Origin: CAIKMD01 sp963803265 | Lineage (GTDB): Bacteria; Pseudomonadota; Alphaproteobacteria; ATCC43930; CGMCC-115725 | DNA length: 64,000 nucleotides | Reading direction: 5' to 3' | Assembly (NCBI GenBank): GCA_963803265.1 | Contig: CAWDLZ010000004.1 | Span: 124,001-188,000, forward strand | Shown: positions 17,808-26,552 of the stretch, one piece after another | How positions within the stretch are numbered: position 1 is the first letter of the stretch | Layout: each line of letters starts with the position of its first letter | The notes under the pieces: generated by a model | Databases searched by the model: none | Told to the model about the DNA's origin: nothing | The model's input: only the letters and a program-made list of their open reading frames with translations | Translations under genes and position numbers: made by a program

Positions 17808-19577
17808 CTATTTTGCGCTGCCGAGCGTCGCGAAGACGTCGCCTGCGTCCGGCAGGCGATCGATATGATGGCGATGCCACAGTGCGTAGAAGAGGACCGT
17901 CCAGGCAGCAAACCCTTCGCGCCTCCCGGCCGCCTCGAGGAAAAGCTTTTCCACGACCTTGGGCAGGCAAATCTCGCGCACGCAAGGCTGCGCCGCCACG
18001 AGCGGTCCGAGCTGCGCGCCGCGGCGCGCGATCCATTCGCCGACCGGCACGGTGAAGCCGCGCTTCTTCGCGAGCGGCTGGGCCGAGCGCGACTGGCCGC
18101 CGAGCCAGCGGCGCAACAAATACTTGCCGAAGCCGCGGTGCAATTTCAGTTCGTCGGGCAGGCGGAACGCGAAAGACGCGACCGCCGGATCGAGAAACGG
18201 CGTGCGGCCTTCGACACCATGCGCCATCAGGCAACGGTCGAGCTTCGTCAGCAGATCGTTCGGCAGCCAATCCGCGCAGTCAGTCGCCTGCGCGACTTGA
18301 AGCGGCGTGCGCCCGTCGTCCCGTGCCTTGAGCTCGGCGACGGCGACGCCGTCGCGCCACCCGGCGAGATCGCCGCGCAGTAGGCCAAGCCGATCGAGAT
18401 TGCCGCGCATGCGCGGCCTCCTGCCGCCCGCCCACCAGGGCCGCGCAAGGCGGCAATAACGGTCATGGCCGGCGAATAGCTCGTCGCCGCCCTCGCCCGA
18501 CAGGATCACTTTGAGCCCGGCCTCGCGGGCCGTCGCCGCGAGCTTGTAGGTCGGCAGAACTGCATAATCCGCGGCAGGATCATCCATCGCGCCGGCGATC
18601 CCGGGCAAGAGATTCCAAAAATCGGCCTCGCGGAATTCGACCTCGACATGCTCGGCACCGAATTCGGTGGCGACCGCCCGCGCGGCCTCGCGCTCATCGA
18701 GCGCGCCGGTTTGCGAAAAACCGAGGGTGAAGGCCCTGACCGGCCGTGCATTCACGCGTGCCATCATCGAGAGAATCGCGGATGAATTGATTCCGCCCGA
18801 CAAGAATATGCCGTAGGGCACGTCGGCGCGCTGGTGGAGCGTCACGCTTTCCTCGAATACGCGGTCGAAATCTTCGAGCGCCGCGCGCTCGCCGATCGGC
18901 TCGGTCCCGCCCGCGGGCAAGGCCTCGATGCGGCGGCGCTCGACGATACGGCCCTTCGCAACGACCACTGTCTCGCCCGGCAGCACGCGGCTGATTCCCG
19001 AAAAGATCGTATCGCGTCCGGTCGTGAACTGGAGCTGCAACAACTCGTTTCGGGATTGCCGAACCAGTTCGCCCAGAACGACGCCGCCGCGGACGAGGCT
19101 TTGCGCCTCCGATGCAAAAGCGAAGCCGCGCGCGGTCTCTGCGTAATAGAGCGGCTTGATGCCGAAGGGATCGCGCGCCAGCACCAGCCGCCCGATCACC
19201 GGGTCATGCAGAGCGATCGCATACATTCCGCGCAGTTGGCGCGGAAAGTCGAGCCCGCATTTGCGGTAAAGATGCAGCGGCAGCTCGCAGTCCGAGCCGG
19301 TGGCAAACACCGCCTGCGGCACTTCGGCGCTAAGCTCGAGATAATTATAGATCTCGCCATTGGCCGTCAGCGCGGCGCCGCCCGGCTCGGAGAGTGGCTG
19401 GCTGCCGGTCGCGAGGTCGATGATCGCGAGCCGCGTCTGCACCATGCCGATATCATCCGAGCGATAGTGCCCATTGCTGTCGGGCCCTCGATGAGCGAGT
19501 GCCGCCGCCAAGGCCTGCAGGCTCGCCAAGGCCGGAGGCTCACCGTTGGCGCTCATAATGCCGGCGATGCCGCCCAT
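17808..19577 (-). CDS. Asparagine synthetase (AsnB)-like amidotransferase with altered active-site residues
   Basis: A 589-residue protein with an N-terminal class II glutaminase-like domain (HRGPDSNG, TANGEIYNY, RDPFGIKPLYY) and a C-terminal synthetase domain (GIFLSGGINSSAIL, LSGEGGDELFAGH, RLPDELKLHRGFGKYLLR). The expected nucleophile Cys directly after Met is Gly (MGGIAG instead of MCGIAG), and the pyrophosphate-loop Asp of SGGxDSS is Asn. Either the enzyme uses ammonia or is repurposed, or base errors are present. It is 63 bases from a glycosyltransferase operon, so it may amidate a cell-surface sugar or peptide rather than make free asparagine. Another bona fide asparagine route would then be needed elsewhere. 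Confidence 0.85.
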   Translation of the reverse strand: MGGIAGIMSANGEPPALASLQALAAALAHRGPDSNGHYRSDDIGMVQTRLAIIDLATGSQPLSEPGGAALTANGEIYNYLELSAEVPQAVFATGSDCELPLHLYRKCGLDFPRQLRGMYAIALHDPVIGRLVLARDPFGIKPLYYAETARGFAFASEAQSLVRGGVVLGELVRQSRNELLQLQFTTGRDTIFSGISRVLPGETVVVAKGRIVERRRIEALPAGGTEPIGERAALEDFDRVFEESVTLHQRADVPYGIFLSGGINSSAILSMMARVNARPVRAFTLGFSQTGALDEREAARAVATEFGAEHVEVEFREADFWNLLPGIAGAMDDPAADYAVLPTYKLAATAREAGLKVILSGEGGDELFAGHDRYCRLARPWWAGGRRPRMRGNLDRLGLLRGDLAGWRDGVAVAELKARDDGRTPLQVAQATDCADWLPNDLLTKLDRCLMAHGVEGRTPFLDPAVASFAFRLPDELKLHRGFGKYLLRRWLGGQSRSAQPLAKKRGFTVPVGEWIARRGAQLGPLVAAQPCVREICLPKVVEKLFLEAAGRREGFAAWTVLFYALWHRHHIDRLPDAGDVFATLGSAK

Positions 19578-19640
19578 CAGCGCACCCCTCGCGGCGAGAC
19601 GCAGAGGGTCGCCCCATTCGTCATCAGGGCGGCTCGCATG

Positions 19641-20696
19641 TCACAGCCCGGCTTCGGCTGAGCGTCCCGCCAAGATATTGTCCAGGACCTGTCCCAACCT
19701 TTCACCGACGGCGGGAAAGCTATAACGCGCCTCGGCCTCGGCGCGCGCGCCGCGTCCCAGCGTTTCGCGGAGCGCCCGATCGGCTGCGAGCCGAGCGAGG
19801 CCTTCGGCTAGCCCATCGGCATCGTCGGGTTCGAAAAAAACGCCGGTCTTGCCCGCCACTAAAATTTCCTTCGGTCCGTCGATATGGCTGGACAGGATGG
19901 GAAGCCCGCTTGCCATGGCATCGAGCACGGCGAGTGGAAAGTCCTCTTGAAACGACGGAAAGGCGAAAACATCCGCCTGCGCCAGAAACCCAGCTACGTC
20001 ATCGATCCATCCGCCAAGCGAAACTCTACCATCAAGGCTTGCGCGGGCGATCTGGGCTTCGAGCGCTCCACGCGATGGTCCTTCGCCGGCGATCGCGCAG
20101 GTAAAGGCGAGGTTGCGCGCGGCGAGCCGTTCGAGCGCAGCGATCAGAACCTCAAAGCCCTTTTTTGGGTGCAATCGGCCCAAGGCTGCGATTCTAAGCG
20201 GCGCACCAGAAGCGATCCCATAATCCTGCTTGGGCTTCGTGGGCAACCGTACCGCATTGGGTATGACGGCGATTTTTTCGGATGCCAGACCCGCCGCGAT
20301 CAGGGTTTGGCGGCGATGTTCCGCAGTGGCGAGGTAAGCGGCGGCAGGAAGCTTCTTGTCGAAATTGAACTTATGGATCATGGCCGCGATAGGCAGGGTG
20401 TTTCCCATGGCATGTGCCAGCGCGCGATGCGCCTTGCGTCCGTGGCACAGCGCCAAGTCGGGCCGTGCCTGGCCCACGAAAGCTCGCAAGCGAGCGAGGC
20501 TGATCGGGTCCCAGTCGGAATAAAGACGAAGCGTGGCGCAAGGAAGCCCGGCCTTTTGGGCACGCTCGGAAGCGGGGCTCTGCTGGCGCGCGAGGCCCAG
20601 AACGCTGTGCCCGGCAGTAGGAAGCATTTCAAGCTGGTCGAGAAATATCTTCTCGAGCCCGCCGAAATGCGAGCCCAGCATGCAATCAAGGATCAT
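19641..20696 (-). CDS. Glycosyltransferase family 4 protein
   Basis: A 351-residue GT-B transferase starting MILDCMLGSHFGGLEKIF, placed by a perfect AGGAGG six bases before the ATG. The nucleotide-sugar-binding half has RIAALGRLHPKKGFEVLI and the GT4 EX7E region in FPSFQEDFPLAVLDAMASGLP. It transfers a sugar in assembly of a surface polysaccharide or LPS core. The three leftward glycosyltransferase genes (22817 to 19641) and the AsnB-like gene form one run on the same strand. Confidence 0.87.
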   Translation of the reverse strand: MILDCMLGSHFGGLEKIFLDQLEMLPTAGHSVLGLARQQSPASERAQKAGLPCATLRLYSDWDPISLARLRAFVGQARPDLALCHGRKAHRALAHAMGNTLPIAAMIHKFNFDKKLPAAAYLATAEHRRQTLIAAGLASEKIAVIPNAVRLPTKPKQDYGIASGAPLRIAALGRLHPKKGFEVLIAALERLAARNLAFTCAIAGEGPSRGALEAQIARASLDGRVSLGGWIDDVAGFLAQADVFAFPSFQEDFPLAVLDAMASGLPILSSHIDGPKEILVAGKTGVFFEPDDADGLAEGLARLAADRALRETLGRGARAEAEARYSFPAVGERLGQVLDNILAGRSAEAGL

Positions 20697-20823
20697 CCCG
20701 AGCCTCCTGGCGGTGAGGCTTGCGAGAGCCGTGAAAGGTACAAGCAATGGACAGAAATAGCGTCCGGTCCTTCCATGTGAGAGATGCGCGCGCGCTTCTG
20801 GTTCACGGCCTCGAGCATGCGCG

Positions 20824-21858
20824 TCATGGCAGCAATGCCTCGAAACGCCCAGCCACGTCGTCGGCACTCAAGCCACCCTGCAGCCGGAGCGCCGCCTCAT
20901 GCTGACGCCGCCAGAGCAGATCGTCTCCGAGCAACGCCAAGGCGTGCCGAGCGAAGCTCTCATCGTCGGGGACGACGAAGCCGGTAATGCCGTCGCGCAC
21001 CCGTTCGGGCAGGGAACCGAGCGGCTGCACGACGGCCGGCACGCCCAATGCCTGGGCCTCGGCCACAGCCAGACAGAAGGTTTCGCCCGGATCGCCTCGG
21101 TAGAGCATCGCGCGAGAGCGGCGCAGCGCGGTGATCAATTCTGCTCGCGGGACGGGCGCAAATCGCCTTACGCCTTTGCCCGCGAGTGCGTCGGCACGCG
21201 CCAGAACGGCACCCATCTCGGCTTCCTTGGCTTTGCCGACGCTGCCATAGACTGACGGACCGCTATAGAGATGGAGCTCGGCCAGCGGCAGCGATGGATG
21301 GATACGTCGCTCCCAGAGATCAAGCAGCCAATCAAGGCCGCGTAGCGGATTCGAGGTGAAGATCGCGAAAGGCGATGGCGGGCGAGCGAGCGGTGTGGCG
21401 GAGCGGAACTCCTCGCGCATGGCATGGGGAATCACCACGCGTCCGCCGCTTGGTAGCCAGCAAGGAACGGTCAGCGCGTGATAATTCCCGCTTGTGACGA
21501 TCAGCGGCCGGTGACGCCACAATTCGCGAGCCGCGCGGAACTTGCATAAATAGGCACCGGGATTGTGTATCCAGAACAGCCGACGGCGCGCGCGCGGCAC
21601 CAAGCCGATAAGACGGTGACTGCGATTAGCGATGTAAAGTCCGCATGTATCGGGCAAGCCGAGGTCGAGCGGCGCCCAGTCAACGCCGTTATGCGCAAGC
21701 CTTGCGGCGCAGCGGTTGCGCACCAGGACATGATGGCCGCGTGCCGCCAGCGCCTCCGCTAAGGTCAGGAAGGCGGCTTCCGCACCACCCAAGGGCGCGC
21801 GCTCCGGCGTCGTCCCGTCGAAGGCAATTCCGTCATCGGTCATCACGACTTCGGCCAT
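20824..21858 (-). CDS. Glycosyltransferase (GT4-like)
   Basis: A 344-residue GT-B protein. Near the N-terminus are RAPLGGAEAAFLTLAEALAARG (acceptor-side GGAE loop), FWIHNPGAYL and IVTSGNY. The donor-side half carries LYRGDPGETFCLAVAEAQALGVP, an EX7E-like pattern, and GITGFVVPDDES. The start ATG at 21858 overlaps the stop of the upstream heptosyltransferase-like gene (ATGA), showing translational coupling. It is likely to act in the same glycan pathway as its neighbours; donor and acceptor are unknown. Confidence 0.8.
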   Translation of the reverse strand: MAEVVMTDDGIAFDGTTPERAPLGGAEAAFLTLAEALAARGHHVLVRNRCAARLAHNGVDWAPLDLGLPDTCGLYIANRSHRLIGLVPRARRRLFWIHNPGAYLCKFRAARELWRHRPLIVTSGNYHALTVPCWLPSGGRVVIPHAMREEFRSATPLARPPSPFAIFTSNPLRGLDWLLDLWERRIHPSLPLAELHLYSGPSVYGSVGKAKEAEMGAVLARADALAGKGVRRFAPVPRAELITALRRSRAMLYRGDPGETFCLAVAEAQALGVPAVVQPLGSLPERVRDGITGFVVPDDESFARHALALLGDDLLWRRQHEAALRLQGGLSADDVAGRFEALLP

Positions 21859-22817
21859 CAGGCGCTCTTGCTCGAAACCCTTAGCCACAAACGCCGCGCG
21901 CCCTCCTCGGCGGCATCGACGCTGAGACTGTCCATCAGGGTGTCGGTAGTAAGGTGGTCGAAATGCGGTCCGAAGAGATCGGAGAACGGTATCGCCGTCA
22001 ACACCGTAGCGGTGTAAGGACCCCAGGGCGCGTATTGCTCGATGGCGCTCGGCCCGAACAAACCCAAGGTCGGGGTGCCGGCGGCCGCGGCGAGGTGCAT
22101 AAGGCCGGTGTCGTTGCCAATGAACAGTACCGAGCGGCGCAACACCGCAGCCGCCGTGAGCAAGTCAAGCTTTCCGACCAAATCGATGCAGCGCTGCGGC
22201 GGCAGGGACGCGATCAGCGGTCGCGCCTGGCTCATCTCGTGCCCTGCGGCAAGCACGGCGACGCGCGCGCCCGGCATGAGGCCCGAGCGAGACGTGAGGC
22301 GCTGCGCCAGTTCGGCGAATCGCTCGCTCCGCCATTCCTTGCCGCGCCAGTTGGCCGCCGGGCCGATGGCCAATATCGGAGCGCCGGGAGGCACCAGCAC
22401 CGCCGCCGCCGCCTCGTGCCGGTCCCCGGTCCAGAGATGAGGCCCTGGCGGCGGATTGAGGCCGTAGAGCGAAGCGAGCTGCTGCACCCGGTGCAGCGCC
22501 GGATCGCCCTTGGCCATCACATGGCGCTCGCGCGTCCACAACAAATAGGCCAAGGCCGAGCCGCGCAGATCGATCACCATGTCCCAGCGCCGGAACGCCG
22601 CCGCGCGGTACAGTGTCAGCCAATGCAGCGACAAGCGGCGCTTGGGCAGGGCGACGAGGCGATCGAGGTTAGGTACATCCTCGAACAGCGGCGCCGCATC
22701 GGGGCCGGCGGCGATGGTGAGCCGAGCGGCCGGAAATCGTCCGATAAGATAGGACAGCAACCCAGTCGAGAGCACCGCATCGCCGATGCGCGTCGCCGTT
22801 ACGAAGAGAATCTTCAT
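21858..22817 (-). CDS. Glycosyltransferase family 9 (ADP-heptose:LPS heptosyltransferase-like)
   Basis: A 319-residue GT9 protein beginning MKILFVTATRIGDAVLSTGL. The typical IGD motif is near the start, and GNDTGLMHLAAAAGTPTLGLFGPS is in the donor half. The family transfers heptose or related sugars to the LPS inner core on the cytoplasmic face of the inner membrane. It is the first gene of the leftward glycosyltransferase set and is divergent from ygfZ, with 83 bases between. Confidence 0.88.
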   Translation of the reverse strand: MKILFVTATRIGDAVLSTGLLSYLIGRFPAARLTIAAGPDAAPLFEDVPNLDRLVALPKRRLSLHWLTLYRAAAFRRWDMVIDLRGSALAYLLWTRERHVMAKGDPALHRVQQLASLYGLNPPPGPHLWTGDRHEAAAAVLVPPGAPILAIGPAANWRGKEWRSERFAELAQRLTSRSGLMPGARVAVLAAGHEMSQARPLIASLPPQRCIDLVGKLDLLTAAAVLRRSVLFIGNDTGLMHLAAAAGTPTLGLFGPSAIEQYAPWGPYTATVLTAIPFSDLFGPHFDHLTTDTLMDSLSVDAAEEGARRLWLRVSSKSA

Positions 22818-22900
22818 GCCGCCTCGGTATAGGGTCGCCGCCCGCGCTTGCCAAGCCAGGCGACCGCGCTAAATGTAACATTGGGAAGAAGTGAGGTAGG

Positions 22901-23794
22901 ATGGCGGGACTGCTCTATGCCGAGTTGCCGGCGCGCGGCGCACTCGAGGTGGCGGGCGACGACCGAGTGGCCTTTCTCCAGGGCCTCGTCTCCAACGACG
23001 TCACCAAGGCCGATCCAAGCCACGCAATCTTCGCCGCGTTGTTGACGGCGCAGGGCCGCTATTTGTTCGACTTCTTCATTGTCGCCATCGGCGAGGCGCT
23101 CTATCTCGAAACAGAGGCCGCGCGTCTCGGCGATCTGCAACGCCGGCTCGCCGTTTACAAGCTGCGTTCCAGGGTGACGCTCGCCGATGCGTCATCGCGC
23201 CTGGCCGTGGCAGCGGGATGGGGAACAGGCTCTTTGCCAGCGCTCGGCGTTGCCGGGCCCGGCGACGCCAAGCCCTTTGCGGGCGGCGTCGCCTACGCCG
23301 ATCCGCGTCTCCCCGAGCTCGGCCTGCGCTTTCTCGTCTCGCACGCTTCGGGCTGTGCCGCGATTGAGCAAGCCGGCTTCTCGCGCACCGATGCATCGGA
23401 TTATGACCGCCATCGCCTGGCCATCGGCGTGCCCGATGGCAGTCGCGATCTTGCGATCGAGAAGGCGCTGCTGCTCGAGTCGGGGTTCGATGAATTGAAC
23501 GGCATCGATTGGCAGAAGGGCTGCTATATGGGCCAGGAGCTGACGGCGCGCACCAAATACCGTGCGCTGGCGAAAAAGCGCCTGCTGCCGGTGGAAATTG
23601 ACGGCCCGCTTCCCGCGCCGGGCACGCTTGTCACGATCGGCGGCGCCGAAGCGGGCGAGATTCATTCGGGGCTCGGCACCCGCGCGCTGGCGCTGTTGCG
23701 GCTCGACGCGATCGCCGAAGCCGCCAAGGGCACGCCGCTTCTCGCCGGCGCCGCGCGCATCACACCCGAAAAGCCCGGCTGGGCAAAGTTCTAA
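22901..23794 (+). CDS. ygfZ: Folate-binding protein YgfZ (iron-sulfur cluster assembly factor)
   Basis: A 297-residue GcvT-fold protein. The YgfZ signature KGCYMGQELTART, with its conserved Cys, is present, as are FLQGLVSNDV and LTAQGRYLFDFF. YgfZ/IBA57 proteins bind tetrahydrofolate and help to build or repair [4Fe-4S] enzymes such as MiaB. It is a single gene, convergent with ppdK across a 74-base gap. Confidence 0.93.
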   Translation: MAGLLYAELPARGALEVAGDDRVAFLQGLVSNDVTKADPSHAIFAALLTAQGRYLFDFFIVAIGEALYLETEAARLGDLQRRLAVYKLRSRVTLADASSRLAVAAGWGTGSLPALGVAGPGDAKPFAGGVAYADPRLPELGLRFLVSHASGCAAIEQAGFSRTDASDYDRHRLAIGVPDGSRDLAIEKALLLESGFDELNGIDWQKGCYMGQELTARTKYRALAKKRLLPVEIDGPLPAPGTLVTIGGAEAGEIHSGLGTRALALLRLDAIAEAAKGTPLLAGAARITPEKPGWAKF

Positions 23795-23868
23795 ATTTTA
23801 TCTCTGTTGCGGCAATTGGGCCGCACGGCCCCGCATGAATTGGCATTGAACGAAATTGTGCAAGCCGG

Positions 23869-26550
23869 TCACGCGGTGGTCGAAGCTGGCTCCCTGGCAA
23901 GCGCCGCCTGGGCCGCGGCGAGGCGCGCGATCGGCACCCGGTAGGGCGAGCACGAGACGTAATCGAGGCCCAACTCCTGGCAGAAGCGAATCGAGGAGGG
24001 ATCGCCGCCATGCTCGCCGCAGATTCCGAGCTTGAGGCTCCGCCGCGTGTGCCTGCCGCGCTCGATCGCGATCCGCATCAGCTCGCCGACACCGTCGCGG
24101 TCGATGGTCACGAAGGGATCGTGGTCGATGAGGCCTTGCTTCAGATAGGCGTTGAGAAAGCTGCCGGCGTCGTCGCGCGACAAGCCGAAGCAGGTTTGCG
24201 TGAGGTCGTTAGTGCCGAAGCTGAAGAACTCCGCGCGCTCGGCGATTTCGGCCGCGCGCAAAGCGGCACGCGGCAGCTCGATCATGGTGCCGACGAGATA
24301 GTCGAGCGCCACGCCGGTTTCCTCCGCGACCTGAGCGCCGATGCGATCGACCATCGCTTTGAGGAAATCGAACTCCTTCTTGGTCGCGATGAGGGGGATC
24401 ATGATCTCAGGCGTAAGCGTCGCGCCCCTTTCCTTGATGATGCAGGCCGCCGCCTCGAAGATCGCGCGCGCCTGCATCTCGTAGATTTCAGGTGCGGTGA
24501 TCGCGAGCCGGCAGCCGCGGTGGCCAAGCATTGGATTGGCCTCGTGGAGCGCCGCGGCACGGTGGTGCAGGAACGACAGATCCTTGCCCGTTGCCTTGAC
24601 GATTTCGGCCATCTCGGCATCGGTTTTGGGCAGGAATTCGTGGAGCGGAGGATCGAGCAAGCGAATCGTGACCGGCAATGCACCCATAATACGAAACAGC
24701 TCGACAAAGTCGCCACGCTGCATCGGCAACAGCTTGGCGAGCGCCTTCTTTCGGCCCTCGGCATCGTCGGCCATGATCATCTCTCGCACTGCGGTGATCC
24801 GCTTACCGTCGAAGAACATGTGCTCGGTGCGACAGAGGCCGATGCCCTCTGCACCGAACCGACGCGCGGTCCGGGCATCGGCCGGTGTATCCGCATTGGC
24901 GCGGACGCCCATGCAGCGAACCTTGTCGGCCCATTCCATCAGCGTCGTGAAATCGCCCGAGAGTTCCGGCTGGATCATCGCCACCTCGCCGACCATCACC
25001 TCGCCCGTGGAACCGTTGATGGTCAAGACCTCGCCAGCCTTCACGACCACGCCCCTGGCGCGGACGGTCTTGGCCGCGTAATCGACCTGCAGATCGCCCG
25101 CGCCGGCGACGCAAGCGCGACCCATGCCGCGCGCGACCACAGCCGCATGGCTGGTCATACCGCCGCGCGTCGTCAGAATGCCGCGCGCCGCATGCATGCC
25201 GTGAATGTCCTCGGGGCTGGTTTCGACACGGACGAGAATGACGGCCTCGCCCTTTTGCGCGAGCGCCTCGGCCTCGTCGGCGGAAAAGACCACCGCGCCC
25301 GAGGCGGCGCCCGGCGATGCCGGAAGCCCGCGCGCCAGCACGGTCTTTGCCGCCTTCGGGTCGAGAGTCGGATGCAGGAGCTGGTCGAGCGACGAGGGCT
25401 CGATGCGCCGGATCGCCTCGTCGCGAGTGATAAGGCCGGCGTTCGCCATGTCGACGGCGATCTTCAATGCGGCGGGCGCGGTGCGCTTGCCGTTGCGCGT
25501 CTGCAGCATGTAGAGCCTACCCTGCTGCACGGTAAACTCGATGTCCTGCATGTCGCGGTAATGGGATTCGAGCTTCGTCCGTACCTTTTCCAACTCGGCG
25601 AAGATGGCGGGCATCACCTCTTCCATCGCAGGCAATTTCGAATTGTTGGCGATCTTGCCGGCGGTGGTCAGGTGCTGCGGCGTGCGAATGCCGGCGACCA
25701 CGTCCTCGCCCTGGGCGTTGACGAGATATTCGCCGTAGAACTCGGGCGCGCCGGTCGAGGGGTTGCGGGTAAACGCGACGCCGGTGGCGCAATCCTCGCC
25801 CATATTGCCGAATACCATCGCCTGGACGGTGACGGCGGTGCCCCAACCCTCCGGGATCGCGTGAAGCCGACGATAGGTTATCGCGCGCTGGTTCATCCAG
25901 GAACCGAACACCGCGCCGATCGCGCCCCACAGCTGTTCTTGCGGGTCTTGCGGAAAAGCGCGGCCCAACGTGCGCTCAACCAGCGCCTGATAGGCGGCGA
26001 TGACGCTCTGCCATTGCTCGGCGGTCAGCTCGGTATCGAGCGTCGCGCCAGAATCGAGCTTCACCGTCTCGATTACATCCTCGAATTCGTGGTGTTCGAC
26101 TCCGAGCACGACTTGCCCGTACATCTGAATGAAGCGGCGATAAGAGTCATAGGCAAAACGCCGATCTCCGCTTTTTTTCGCAAGCCCCTCGACCGTGCGG
26201 TCGTTGAGGCCGAGATTGAGGATCGTGTCCATCATGCCCGGCATTGACGCGCGGGCGCCCGAGCGCACCGACACGAGCAACGGATTCTCGGCGTCGCCGA
26301 ATCTGGCGCCAACACGCTCTTCGACGCGATTGAGCGCCGCTGCGACGGCCTCCCTCAGCCCTTCGGGATAGGATTTTCCGTTGCCGTAGAAATAAGTGCA
26401 GAGCTCGGTGGTAATCGTGAATCCCGGCGGCACGGGCAGGCCGAGGCTCGACATTTCCGCCAGGTTGGCGCCCTTGCCACCGAGGAGATTGCGCATATCG
26501 GCGCGCCCTTCCGCACTGCCGCCCCCGAAACCATAAACCCATTTCACCAT
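23869..26550 (-). CDS. ppdK: Pyruvate, phosphate dikinase
   Basis: An 893-residue enzyme of the expected length, interconverting pyruvate + ATP + Pi and PEP + AMP + PPi. The ATP-grasp N-domain starts with MVKWVYGFGGGSAEGRA and NLLGGKGANLAEM. The swivelling phosphohistidine domain has GGMTSHAAVVARGMGRACV with the catalytic His. The PEP/pyruvate C-domain has SFGTNDLTQTCFGLSRDDAG and, near the end, GICGEHGGDPSS. Three bases separate it from the upstream glyS stop, so glyQ-glyS-ppdK is probably an operon, an arrangement common in Alphaproteobacteria. Confidence 0.96.
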   Translation of the reverse strand: MVKWVYGFGGGSAEGRADMRNLLGGKGANLAEMSSLGLPVPPGFTITTELCTYFYGNGKSYPEGLREAVAAALNRVEERVGARFGDAENPLLVSVRSGARASMPGMMDTILNLGLNDRTVEGLAKKSGDRRFAYDSYRRFIQMYGQVVLGVEHHEFEDVIETVKLDSGATLDTELTAEQWQSVIAAYQALVERTLGRAFPQDPQEQLWGAIGAVFGSWMNQRAITYRRLHAIPEGWGTAVTVQAMVFGNMGEDCATGVAFTRNPSTGAPEFYGEYLVNAQGEDVVAGIRTPQHLTTAGKIANNSKLPAMEEVMPAIFAELEKVRTKLESHYRDMQDIEFTVQQGRLYMLQTRNGKRTAPAALKIAVDMANAGLITRDEAIRRIEPSSLDQLLHPTLDPKAAKTVLARGLPASPGAASGAVVFSADEAEALAQKGEAVILVRVETSPEDIHGMHAARGILTTRGGMTSHAAVVARGMGRACVAGAGDLQVDYAAKTVRARGVVVKAGEVLTINGSTGEVMVGEVAMIQPELSGDFTTLMEWADKVRCMGVRANADTPADARTARRFGAEGIGLCRTEHMFFDGKRITAVREMIMADDAEGRKKALAKLLPMQRGDFVELFRIMGALPVTIRLLDPPLHEFLPKTDAEMAEIVKATGKDLSFLHHRAAALHEANPMLGHRGCRLAITAPEIYEMQARAIFEAAACIIKERGATLTPEIMIPLIATKKEFDFLKAMVDRIGAQVAEETGVALDYLVGTMIELPRAALRAAEIAERAEFFSFGTNDLTQTCFGLSRDDAGSFLNAYLKQGLIDHDPFVTIDRDGVGELMRIAIERGRHTRRSLKLGICGEHGGDPSSIRFCQELGLDYVSCSPYRVPIARLAAAQAALAREPASTTA

Positions 26551-26552
26551 CG

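Noticed and set aside
24010..26247. 745-codon open frame on the + strand opposite ppdK
   Set aside because: It is antisense to a complete, motif-rich ppdK; high-GC codon bias creates such shadows. No motif or RBS supports it.
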